The notes beneath the pieces are model-generated. The model searched no databases. It saw nothing but the letters and a program-made list of their open reading frames with translations, and was not told the DNA's origin. DNA of 64,000 nt. Origin: Panax quinquefolius (taxonomy: Eukaryota > Streptophyta > Magnoliopsida > Apiales > Araliaceae). Positions within the stretch are counted from its first letter, which is position 1. Each line of letters starts with the position of its first letter. Both the position numbers and the translations under genes were made by a program. Below, one piece after another: positions 42,745-54,010 of the stretch. Where the stretch lies: the NCBI GenBank assembly GCA_020205615.1, contig JAINUW010000599.1, positions 62,001 through 126,000 on the forward strand, in the 5' to 3' direction.

Positions 42745-43450
42745 AATTAAAATAAACTCCTTTATTTTAATTCAAATTTAAATCAAAATAAAACTATTTT
42801 ATTTTAATTTATCGATATTTTGAATAAAATAAACTATTTTATTTTAATCAAAATCTTTAATCAAAATAAACTCCTTTATTTTAATTAATTATGGAATCAA
42901 TTCCATATATATAAAAAATCTTTAATTAAAATAAACTCTTTTATTTTAATTAATTATGGAAATCAATTCCATGAAAAAAAAAATCTTTTATTAAAGGAAA
43001 CACGGATATTCTTTCCTATTCACAAATAAACTCCTTTATTTTGAATAATATGAAATCTTATTTCATATTTAAATAAACTCTTTATTTAAGGAAATTAGGA
43101 TTCTCTTTCCTATTCACAAATAAAACTCTTTTATTTTGAATAATATGAAATCTATTTCATATCTAAATAAACTCCTTTATTTAAGGAAAGATCAATTTCA
43201 ACTCCAATTAGTTATCATGGAATCCAATTCCAACTCTAATTAGTTAGCATGAAATTCTAATTTTAAAATTAAAATAACCTTTTTATTTTAAGATTAAAAT
43301 AAACCTTTATTTTAAAATTAAAATAAACTTTTATTTTAAGATTAAAATAATTATATATATATATAATATTCAATTTTAAAAATTAAAATAAACTCTTTTT
43401 TATTTTAATATTAAAATAAACTTTTATTTTAAAATTAAAATAAACTTTTA
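42745..43450. repeat. AT hairpin array in copia leader
   Basis: This is the second copy of the array described at 35380-36125, followed by a (TA)n run near 43477-43511. The order of variant units is the same in both, with small indels. Confidence 0.85.
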
Positions 43451-43470
43451 TTTTAAAAATTAAATTAAAA

Positions 43471-43515
<45 letters not shown>

Positions 43516-43865
43516 AATGGAACATAAAAAAAAAAAAAAAAAAATGCATATCTTTTCAATATTTAGGAAGTTTCTAAAAAAAATGTGACATGATCTGCCA
43601 TGAATTCTTTTAATTTCCGTGCCATGACAACGCCTTGCCGAATTTCTTTATTTCACTTGCCTCGTGATCCGTGCATTTAGCTCTCTGTTAACTTTTAATT
43701 AGTGCATCTCCACCTTTCATGAAAACTATTTTCGCTTTTTTTTTTTTTATTTATTAAATTTTTTATACAATAAAATTATGCCCAATTAAATTGTTCTAAA
43801 CACATATCAATATATAAATTAAAACAATTAATAATTCGCATAAAGGTTTGGCTCTACGATGCCTT

Positions 43866-45736
43866 TGTTAGGTTTGTAATATTCATAACGCATGATCAAA
43901 TTGCAAAAATTAACAAGCGTGGTAAAATCGAGTTTAAAAAATTTACAAACCATAAAACCGGATCATCCTTTATGCATAATTATTAATTAAACGAAAAGAT
44001 AAAGAATAAATCATACCTTGAAGATCGAGCTTCCTCGAGTACAAGTTCACCTCAAATCCTTTCGCGTTCAATCTTGAATCCCGGGTTTGGTTCCTTCCTT
44101 TGATCAACGTTAGCCACCCAAATGTTTGGCCTCAGAGGTGATCCACCGAGGAAGAATAAAATTCAAGAAGATGGGTGTTATGGCTAACCTAGTTTTTCAT
44201 CTCTATAGAAAGGTGTACTCTCCCAACAATTGGAATTATTACGTATGTTGAAAAATCAACAACCCATATCACCCATAATAAGACTCCTCTTATTTATAGA
44301 TGTGGGCAACCCACCTTAACAATTAAGGAATTGGGTTTTTTTATTTAATTAATTAAATTAATTAATTAAGCTCCCTAATCTTATTAGGGATAATTAATTA
44401 AACTCTTTTAATTAATTTTCCTTCCTAATCCAATTAGGAATAAATTGGAGTACTTATATTAAATTAATTCCTAAACTCTTTTAGAAATTAAAATAATAAT
44501 AATTGTAATAATATTAATAAGACTCCTCTTATTAATTTATATTTAATATTTCTAAAATATTAAATAATAAATATTAAGCTATTTAATTTATTCTATCACC
44601 ATAGATTAAATTAAATATACTTAAATATATTATTACGATTATGCCATTAACTTCTTAAATAATTATTCTTCCTTTTATGGTGTGACCCTTTAGGTTCTCC
44701 ATATTAAACCAGGTTGTGAATAAATCAATTAGAACAATTCTAATCTTATTTAAATAAATAAATTAAACAATTAATTTATTTAAATAATATTTATTCTACA
44801 ATAAGGGATAAGCCTCCTAGCGATCAGCGACTTTCCGGATAATATAGATTTCAACATTAATCATAAAAGAACCTTTGAGTAAATAGTTACAAATACAATT
44901 CAATCCTTCCACCATACTGATGTCCCAATTAAATATAAGACATGGAATTCTTTCATCAAGTCTTATTTTATTTAATTATATGTATTTCGATCCTTAAATG
45001 CACAACTCCAAATAATGCAAATTAGAAACTCCTTTCTAATTTCATTTCGCCGCCAAGGACTCTTTGGGTTGTCATTTATCGAATCACATAGGACATTTCT
45101 CTTCTTTTATTAGAAGTGGTAGATTCTTTATTGATCATACATTATCTCCGTATACAACTTATTATACCCAAGCATACCCTTTGATATACCCTAAGGGTCT
45201 TAAGGAATAAGTCAAAGTATAACTCATCATACACAAGATACTATGATGATCTCAAGTCCAAGGATCACTTGTCTACTACTATCACTCTGAGAATTCCTAT
45301 TGACGAAGCAAATAAAACTCCATTAGGTATTCCTTAGCGAGCCACGTTCGATGAACTTATTCTCTAATAAGCACCTACATACTTGCTTTAGTGTCTCCAC
45401 ACAAATGATCATGAGATCAATCATCCTCATCCAATGAGCAAGCAACGTATGTACCAATCTATCCGGATTCACTAATCCCCAATTTAGTAATCTAATGATT
45501 GGGAACTATTTTAGTTTTAAGCTTTCTAAGAATTTAGATCTCATTAGAATGATCATCATCATTATTCTAAAAGCATTGCTTAAAACTATGGGTTTATCAC
45601 ATATTATAAAACAGCATCATGTAGATAATTAAAAGCCTTTAATAAATTAATACTTTTTATTAATAAATGAATAAGATTGTTACAAAGTATATGCTTTATC
45701 ATCAAACATGATTGGCTTGTATGCATACTACTTTCA
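43866..45736 (-). mobile_element. Copia 5' LTR (minus strand)
   Basis: On the minus strand it starts TGAAAGTAGTATGCATAC at 45736 and ends ACCTAACA at 43866. The promoter TATAAATA is at 44298-44291. To the right it abuts the Tekay-like LTR at an AATAGTAC repeat. The target duplication cannot be checked because the opposite end of the insertion is lost. Confidence 0.9.
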
Positions 45737-47740
45737 AATAGTACTTTATTAATAGAACTCGTGAATAGTACTTCGTGAATATTACTTTGTGAATAGTACC
45801 CGTAAATAGTACTTCGTGAATAGTACTCATAAAAGGAAAATACTAAAGAAAACGATATTCCATGACGAGTAGAAAAGAAAGGATATCTCATACGAGTATA
45901 ATAGAATATACAAAAGCTATGATTGGATTTTCACCCGCCATGTGTGGTAATCCACGTGAGGCGAGATCATTTCCATATTTTAATAAAGAATGAATCTGAA
46001 GGGTCATTCACCATGCATGCTTGAAGTCAGCGTGAGCGAGTTATTCTAATAGAATAATAAAGAATAGAATAACATTGAATTTCACCATGCATGGGTAGTA
46101 GTCAGGGTGAGCAGTGTTTCAATGTAATAATAAAGAATAGAATAACGGAAGAATTTCACTGCATAAATGCGGTGAGTCAGATAGACAAAGTTATTCCAAT
46201 GAATAATAAAGAATGGAGTAACAACCCTTACGAGTATTGAAAGAAAATAACTCTTTATTTATGAATCGAAGAAATAATACCCCTTACGACTATTGAACGA
46301 AAATAATATTCTTACGAATATTGAACGAAGATGATATTCCTTACGAATATTGAACGAAAATAATATTCGTACGAATACGAAAAATAATATCTCTTCAGAA
46401 TATGAAATAAATAATACCCCTTACCTCATAAGAAGACTGGATACTGGAATAGTGAAGTAGCAGACTTCTCTTCTTCTTTCTCTCTATAGCTTCTCTCTCT
46501 ATAATTGCTTTTGTGAGTCTTAATGAATTGTTGAGAATGAAGGAAGAACGAGCTTCTATTTATAGGAAAATATAATTTCGATAATTGCACATTTTGGGGC
46601 TCGAAATATTACAGTATAATACCTTCATCTTTTTCTTCATTTTAAATTTAATCCTGTAAGTATTATCAAACTTGCACCACCTCCCCTAATAGTACATAAT
46701 GTGAATCAATAGTACAATCATGTGACTCAATAGTTCTATACATGTGAAAAAAATAATTACAGTATAGTACATTCATCTATACCTCCATTTTTAATTTAGT
46801 CATGCAAGTATTATAAATCTTGCACCACCTCCCCTAATAGTACATGCATGTGAATCAATAGTACACTCATATGAACAAATAGTTATAAGCATGTGAATTA
46901 ATAGCAATTAATTGCTCATTTATCCGATTAATTACCCGATTGGTCAATATAACCTCCAAACATCAATTATTATCGGAATAGATGTCGATTTCCACTAACA
47001 CTAATAATCCCAACACAATGGAAATATCAATTTCATCTTTAATCAACACTAATTTATTCATCATTAATATTATAACTCACAATATTTAACAACCAGATCA
47101 TTTCAAGGAAAGAGGGGGCTTTCCGATAAGGATTTCTTCCTATTGGCGCGCAATTAGGTGACCAAATCTCTCCTCGATAGAACTTTCTAGACATCATCAA
47201 TAATGCAAATAATAATATGAATAACTTTGTCATCTCAATTATTGATTTAATAATAATAAATATTATGCAAATAATACTGTGATAATAATTGAATCAATAA
47301 TATGAGAGATATTATGCAGCAATTACTGTAGCAATAATTGAGTATAACTGAGTGACTTCTCACGTAAGCATCAATAATCAATACCGTGTGCTACTATGCA
47401 ACCACACGTATTCATCGTATTTTTTTTACTCTAGGGTAGTTTAACAGTTTAACGGTAAAACTTTCGCCGTTATTTTTATAAAAAGATATTTCTGTCATTT
47501 TCTAACTACGACAATACTTCCGTTGTGGAGTCCACTAATGATTATGCCATCGTACGAATATTCCCTGACCAATCGAATATTCCCCGACACAACGAATATT
47601 TTATATCAACTTGCTTACTTTGCAAAATTTTCACATATCACATTTAACTTTAACCCTTTCTCAATTTAACCATTTACTAAATAAAATTATAATTATAAGA
47701 AAATTGAATACTTTCATTTCATAAAATTTAGGATCTCACA
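45737..47740 (-). mobile_element. Tekay-like LTR, 5' part of the large insertion
   Basis: On the minus strand it starts TGTGAGATCCTAAATTTTATG at 47740, closely related to the LTR start at 1768. TTAGC at 47741-47745 duplicates 28283-28287. It contains the U3 block (47100-47195), a TATA box (46564-46556 minus), GTGAATAGTACTT repeats (45740-45835) and four units of the ~75-bp array (45930-46235). Confidence 0.87.
45930..46235 (-). repeat. ~75-bp tandem array, four diverged units
   Basis: Units begin near 45931, 46009, 46083 and 46157 with CACC(A/C)TGCATG-like sequence and end with a GTTATTC...AATAATAAAGAATAGAATAAC arm pair. This is the same family as the array at 63288-63865, but with fewer and more diverged units. 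Confidence 0.8.
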
Positions 47741-48531
47741 TTAGCTGCCATAGTTTCTATCAACTCATATGCTTCCTCATAACTCTTGGCCATGAACGCT
47801 CCACCTGAAGCTGCATCTATGTTTGTCCTGAGATTCCCACTCAACCGGTTATAAAATGTATTCATCTGCAACCATTTTGGTAATCCATGATTAGGGCACT
47901 TCCTGAGTATTTCCTTGTACCGTTCCCATACCTCATATAAAGACTCCCCATGCTGATGTTCAAACATGGTGATCTCATTCCTCATCTTTGCAGTTTTTGC
48001 TGGTGGAAAGAATTTAGCCAAAAATTTCTAAACAAGATCTTCCCAAGTCGTGATCGATCCCGGTGGTAGAGAATGTAACCAACTCTTCGCCTTGTCCCGT
48101 AGGGTAAATGGGAACAAGTGAAGTCTGATTGCGTCGTCTAACACCCCATTGTATCTAAAAGTGTCACATATCTCCAAAAAGCTGACCAAGTATTCATTTG
48201 GATCATCATTTACAAGTCCCCCAAACTGAACCGAGTTTTGGATCATCTGAATAGTCCTAGGCTTGATTTCAAACGTATTTGTAGCAATCGCAGGCCTAGT
48301 GATACTTGACTGTAGCTCAGTCACCTTAGGAGTAGCAAAGTCCCGTAATGCTTTCTGGTCTTCGGCAGCCATTATTTCTTCTTCTTTCTCAAAATTCTCA
48401 AAGTTTTCCCTTGTGTCTTTAATCCACTTACTTAGCCTTTGAAACTGTTTCTCGATATCGTCCTCAAAAGGGAGTAAGTCTATGTTTTTGGACCGGGTTT
48501 GCATAAACCACTTCAAGAACTTGAAATAAGA
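47741..48531 (-). pseudogene. Athila gag, N-terminal part
   Basis: The frame runs from about 48516 to 47741 with FEIKPRTIQMIQNSVQFGGL, EDPNEYL-like DDPNEYLVSFLEICDTF, DKAKSWLHSLPPGSITTWED, then KFFPPAKTAKMRNEI and GESLYEVWERYK. These are diagnostic of Athila gag. A single in-frame TAG at 48030-48028 stands where the family has Gln; otherwise the frame is open. It ends at the insertion point in ELIETMAAN, and the same frame resumes at 28282. One nonsense codon therefore separates the two halves besides the insertion. Confidence 0.92.
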
Positions 48532-48614
48532 AAGAACAAAACAAAAGAAAAAAATGTTTAAGTAAAACTGGACTAATTAAACTGATATTGCAAAATATTA
48601 AAATCTATACTAAT

Positions 48615-48635
48615 CCCCAGCAACGGCACCAAAAA
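48615..48635 (-). promoter_or_regulatory. Athila primer binding site
   Basis: The minus strand reads TTTTTGGTGCCGTTGCTGGG two bases after the LTR end. It is close to the Athila primer site complementary to tRNA-Asp (TGGCGCCGTTGCCGGGG). Confidence 0.88.
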
Positions 48636-48637
48636 GT

Positions 48638-50084
48638 TGTTGGTCGAAATCTAATTACGCTCACACGCAAGTGCATGTGGTCAACAAGTAATATAATAAT
48701 AAGTTAAGTATCGTTCCCACAGAGATTTAGTATGAAATTAACCCTCATAATTACCAGCCTTATATTAATCTAATTTTTATTAAACTATTCAATTTAAGAA
48801 TTATAACTAAAAATATTAAAAATACTAAGAATACCAAACAATCAACAAACTTACAAACTGTAATTTCAAGCAAATATTAAAGAATTAGGCTTACAACTTC
48901 ATTCTGAGTATCACTCTAATTATTACACCTTATTCCAATTTAATGCACTATCCCAGTTTATTAATCAAGAACATTCAAGTAGAACTAGCTATCTCTCAAT
49001 GTACTAATACCGTATTAACTTAAATCCACAAATTAGATAGAATTAAGCTAAACACCTTAATTAACTAATTCATTATATCTCTATGTGAATTACAATCAAA
49101 GAAGGTTTAAGTTCAAGTTCTCTATCCGATTACATGCGACGCTAGGTATATCTCTACCCTAACATTCATCAAGATTTCATTCAATCATAGAATTCAAGAA
49201 CACATGCTATAATGACTAGGTCTAGACTCATATTTCCTCTCTCGAATCCATACAAATCCACATAGAATTGGTGATCAAGCAATTCATAAATTCAAGCACA
49301 AATCAATATAGATAAACTGAAAGATAGATTATTAAACTGAATATCAAAGCTACATAATCATCGTTCAACCCAAAGATTCGTCATAAGCCTAACAAGAAAA
49401 TTAGTTCATCATAATTGAAATAAAAATTGAATTCATCAAAGTAAACATCATCCCAATTATAATTATTGAACTAAAGAAAAAGAATGAATCCAGAACCACC
49501 CTTCTCTCTATCTTCAATCTGCAATTATCGTGAATTCTCCTTCAAATCCTTCCTCCAATGCTTTTGCTCAAAATAAGTCTTCAAATTGCCAATTGATTGT
49601 TAGTTGTTATCTCCCTTGTTGTTGTTGTTGTTGTTAATAACCAGCCTATGACTTGTATTCTCACCATAATTTGACGCCCAATTGAGTTCCACAACATGTC
49701 AACCACTATCCTTCACGCCACTGCAGCAACACAATCAAAACATGACTCTGGCCTTTCCCGTACCCCCGCCAGGGCGGGGGTTTTTACTCTATAATGTCCG
49801 CCCCAACGGGGCATGCTTCTGTTAATTGATTAAGTACCCCCACCCCGGCGGGGGTTTTGCCTTTATAATGTCCGCCCCAGCGGGGGTCCATTCTGTTTTT
49901 TCCAAGTTAAGCTCCTTTTCTTGCCAAGTTTCGCCATAAATCCACCTCTTAAGTCCAAATGCTATGCCACCACACCTAAATATATAACGACAATAAACAA
50001 GTAAAACGAAACATAAAAATAAAGAATTAACACAGTTTAAGCTTGAATTAGAAGTTGATTCGTAGGTATAAAACCCACTCATCA
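48638..50084 (-). mobile_element. Athila 5' LTR (1.45 kb)
   Basis: On the minus strand it starts TGATGAGTGGG at 50084 and ends TTCGACCAACA at 48638, next to the primer site. It is inserted in a Tekay-like LTR; GATAT (50085-50089) is the presumed target duplication, whose partner is lost with the truncated 3' end. It contains a (GTT)n run near 49616-49637 and GC-rich hairpins at 49763-49890. Confidence 0.88.
49763..49890. repeat. GC-rich hairpin pair in Athila LTR
   Basis: CCCCCGCC-AG-GGCGGGGG (49763-49780) is a perfect 8-bp stem followed by TTTTT. GCCCC-AAC-GGGGC follows at 49800-49812. The pattern repeats in weaker form from 49837 (CCCCC to GGGGG at 49854, then TTTT, then ATAATGTCCGCCCCAGCGGG). 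Two copies of a roughly 75-bp unit are present in an otherwise AT-rich LTR. Confidence 0.85.
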
Positions 50085-51202
50085 GATATTCGTGTTATCA
50101 CTAATGGTCATGATCATGCCAAAAATTGTCCATCAATGCACTACAGGTCAATGAGAACTTTTACCACATCATTTGTAACATTATGGGTCATGATTATACC
50201 GAATAATCCCTAGTCATAATCATCCCAATCAACAATCCATCTATGCACTACGGGCCAAAGATGATTTTCATCACAATATAAGCATAAAGATAATGACAAT
50301 GATATAAGAATTCAATTAAATGAAAGCAAAGGATAAATTTTAAAGATTTATAATTCAATTTATCCAGAATTTAATAATGTCCAAATTGTCAGCATGATAC
50401 TTCTTTGTGAAGTAAAATTCAAGAATAATATTGTATCAAAAATAATTTGGACCGAAAAGAAATTAATTTTTGTCACGAATAGTACCCCGGGTAAATAGTA
50501 CCCGAGTGAATAGTACTTCGGGAATAGTATCCTGTGAATAGTACCCGGCATGAAAAGATTAAAAATTATCAAGAATGCTCATAATAATATTTTCATGAAA
50601 AGATACTAGATGAAGCGCAAATTTCAAGGATATTCTACTAATTTTAAGGAGTATAGAAGCAATACTTTAACAAAATGAGTGTAGAATTTGGAATCTGAAA
50701 TGAAATAATATTAATTACATACTACAGAGTATGGAAGAAAATATTATTTCTTACGAATATTGAACAAAAATAATATCCCTTACCTTAAAAGGAAAATACT
50801 TCTGACTAGTAGGGCGGGGATATTCTTGAAGAAAATTTTTACTGTTTTCTACACTCAAAGCTTCCTAAAATTCGAAAGAAATACACTCAATATTATAGAA
50901 GAAGAATTCTTTGATTCTGGTGTGATTTTCAATTTTAAACTAAGCATCCTATTTATAGGAGAATAGAAGGATACTATTTGGATTCACAGTAAAGGAAAAA
51001 TCACGGACTGCATAGTGCATTTCACGGACGAATTCTAAAATTCACATGATTTACTATGCAGACACTATGCAAACACTATGCATAATAAAATAAAATATAT
51101 TATATTTTTTATAAAAAAATATAACTTATTATATATATATATATATATATATATAATTCAATTCCCTCCTTCTACATAATTATCCCCCCAATTATTTTCC
51201 TC

Positions 51203-51249
<47 letters not shown>

Positions 51250-52043
51250 AAAACTGAGATAACTTCTACCGACAGTTTTGAAAAAATGGGTAAGTGGGAG
51301 TCCAAATAATAAGCCAAATTTATAACAATTACTTCATAAAAAATCCCCTCAATATTTTTAACATTTATTCATCAATAATATAACTTGCAATATTAACAAC
51401 CAGATCATTTCTAGGAAAAGGGGCTTTCAGATAAGGATTTCTCCTATTGGTAAGCTTGATTAGGTGACCAAACCCCTTCCTCGATGAGAACTTTCTAGAC
51501 ATTGTCAATAATGCAAATAATAATATGAATAACTTGTCATCTCAATTATTGATTTAATAATATAAAATATTATGCAGATGATACTGTGACAATAATTGAA
51601 TCAATAATGTGATATACTATGCAGCAATTACTGTAGTAATAATTGAGTATAACTGAGTGACTTCTTACATAAGCATCAAATATAAGCATCAAATACCATG
51701 TGATACTATACAACCACGCATATTACTGTACTTTTATCACCGGTATTTCAATAGTTAAAGGTAAAACTTTCATCGTTATTTTTATAAAAAGTTATTTCTG
51801 TCATTTTCTAACTTCGACAATAATTCCGTTGTGGGGTCCACCAATGAATGTGTCGTCGTACGAATATTCCCTGTTAAAATGAATATTCCCCGACCAATCG
51901 AATATTTTATAACAACTTGCTTACTTTGCAAAATTTATAAATATTATCCACAGCTATAACATTATAACAAATTCACACCTTATAAATAAAAAATGATATT
52001 TAGAGAAAAATTCATCTTTATTCATAAAAGTTGGGGTCTTACA
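50085..52043 (-). mobile_element. Tekay-like LTR, truncated at left
   Basis: On the minus strand it starts TGTAAGACCCCAACTTTTAT at 52043 and follows the LTR of 6603-9079 through the U3 block (51500-51405), (TA)n runs, TATA box (50957-50949), GTGAATAGTACC repeats and GTAGTGCA hairpin units. It stops at 50085 where the Athila LTR is inserted. Its remaining 3' end is not found to the left, because the Athila element is itself truncated at 26938. Confidence 0.87.
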
Positions 52044-52113
52044 ATAGAGAATTGATGTTTATGTGGGAGAAATCACTCTCTGATGAATAAACAGTTCGTA
52101 TTCTTGTTCCTAT
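52044..52113. other. Short flank between Tekay-like LTR and copia element
   Basis: Seventy bases that are continuous with 61312 onward once the copia insertion (with its CCTAT duplication) is disregarded. No gene is seen. Confidence 0.6.
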
Positions 52114-53996
52114 TGAAAGTAGTATGCACACAAGCCAATCATGTTTGATGATAAAGCATATACTTTGTAACAATCTTATTCATTTATTAATAAAAAGGTA
52201 TTAATTTATTAAAGGCTTTTAATTATCTACATGATGCTGTTTTATAATATGTGATAAACCCATAGTTTTAAGCAATGCTTTTAGAATAATGATGATGATC
52301 ATTCTAATGAGATCTAAATTCTTAGAAAGCTTAAAACTAAAATAGTTTCCAATCATTGGATTACTAAATTGGGGATTAGTGAATCCGAATAGATTGGGTA
52401 CATCGTTCTTGCTTTCGTTGGATGAGGATGATTGATCTCATGATCATTTGTGTGGAGACACTAAAGCAAGTATGTAGGTGCTTATTAGAGAATAAGTTCT
52501 TTGAGCGTGGCTCACTAAGGAATACCTAATGGAGTTTTACTTGCTGTCAATAGAAATTCTGTAGTGATAGTAGTACAAGTGATCCTTGGACTTGAGATCA
52601 TCATAGTATCTTGTGTATGATGAGTTATACTTTGACTTATTCCTTAAGACCCTTAGGGTATATCAAAGGGTATGCTTGGGTATAACAAGTTATACATGGA
52701 GATAATGTATGATCGATAAAGAATCTACCACTTCTAATAAAAGAAGAGAAATGTCCTATGTGATTCGATAAATGACAACCCAAAGTAGTCCTTGGCAAGT
52801 AGAATGAAATTAGAAAGGAGTTTATAATTTGCATTTTTTGGAGTTGTGCATTTAAGGATCGAAATACATATAATTAAATAAAATAAGACTTGACGGTAAT
52901 TCCATGTCTTATATTTAATTGGGACATTGTATGGTGGAAGGATTGAATTATGCGGTAACTATTTACTCAAAGGTTCTTTAATGATTAATGTTGAAATCTA
53001 TATTATACGGAAAGTCGTTGATCGCTAGGGAGGCTTATCCTATTGTAGAATAAATATTATTTATTTAAATAAATTAATTGTTTAATTTATTTATTTAAAT
53101 AAGATTAGAATTATTCTAATTGATTTATTCACAACCTAGGTTTAATATGGAGAACCCAAAGGGTCACACCATAAAAGGAAGAATAATTATTTAAGAAGTT
53201 AATGGCATAATCGTAATAATATGTTAAATATATTTAATTTAATCTATGGTGATAGAATAAATTAAATAGCTTAATATTTATTATTTAATATTTTAGAAAT
53301 ATTAAATATAAATTAATAAGAGGAGTCTTATTAATATTATTATAATTATTATTATTTTAATTTCTAAAAGAGTTTAGGAATTAATTTAATATAAGTACTC
53401 TCATTTATTCCTAATTGGATTAGGAAGGAAAATTAGTTAAAGGAGTTTAATTAATTATCCCTAATAAGATTAGGGAGCTTAATTAATTAAAAGAATTTAA
53501 TTAATTAAATAAAAACCCAATTCCTTAATTGTTAAGGTGGGTTGCCCACATCTATAAATAAGAGGAGTCTTATTATGGGTGATGGAGGTTTTGACTTTTA
53601 CAAGTACGTAATAATTCCAATTTGTGGGAGAGTACGCCCTTTCTATAGAGATAGAAAACTAGTGTTGAGCCAATACCCCTTCTTCTTGAATCTTTATTTT
53701 TCCTTGGTGGATCACCTCTAGAGGCCAAACATTTGGGTGGCTAATGTTGATCAAAAGAAGGAACCAAACCCGGTGGATTCAAGTTGAACGTGAAATTAGA
53801 TTGGAGGTGAACTTGTACCTGAGGAAGCTCGGATCTTCAAGGGTATGATTCTTGTCCTTCATCTTTTCGTTTAATTAATAATTATGCATAAAGGGTGATC
53901 CGGGTATATGGTTTGTAAAATTTTTAAACTTTGATTTTACACGCTTCCGCTAATTTTTGCAATTTGATTGCGTTCTTGAATATTACAAACCTAACA
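52114..53996 (+). mobile_element. Copia 5' LTR
   Basis: It is 1883 bp, TG to CA. A TATAAATA box is at 53553-53560, in TCTATAAATAAGAGG, likely driving the genomic RNA. The (A/T)-rich centre has repeated TTAATTAAT segments. Confidence 0.93.
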
Positions 53997-54010
53997 GTGG
54001 CATCAGAGCC
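53997..54010 (+). promoter_or_regulatory. Copia primer binding site (tRNA-iMet)
   Basis: GTGGCATCAGAGCC directly follows the LTR end ACCTAACA, allowing minus-strand cDNA priming by initiator tRNA-Met. Confidence 0.92.

Larger units (their letters stand above)
34746..45736 (-). mobile_element. Copia element in tandem arrangement (LTR-internal-LTR-partial internal)
   Basis: Read on the minus strand there is an LTR (45736-43866), a damaged primer site, an internal region (43848-38375), a polypurine tract, a second LTR (38364-36491), then another intact primer site (36490-36477) and a second leader that stops at about 34746. The second leader (34746-36476) matches 42125-43848 nearly throughout. 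A polypurine tract and LTR followed by a primer site and leader means two elements share a central LTR. This is as expected from recombination between LTRs of tandem or ectopic copies. The outer third LTR is lost. Confidence 0.88.

Noticed and set aside
49763..49785. GC hairpin followed by a T-run as an intrinsic terminator
   Set aside because: The context is a plant LTR on the non-sense strand. Rho-independent termination is bacterial, so only the hairpin is reported.
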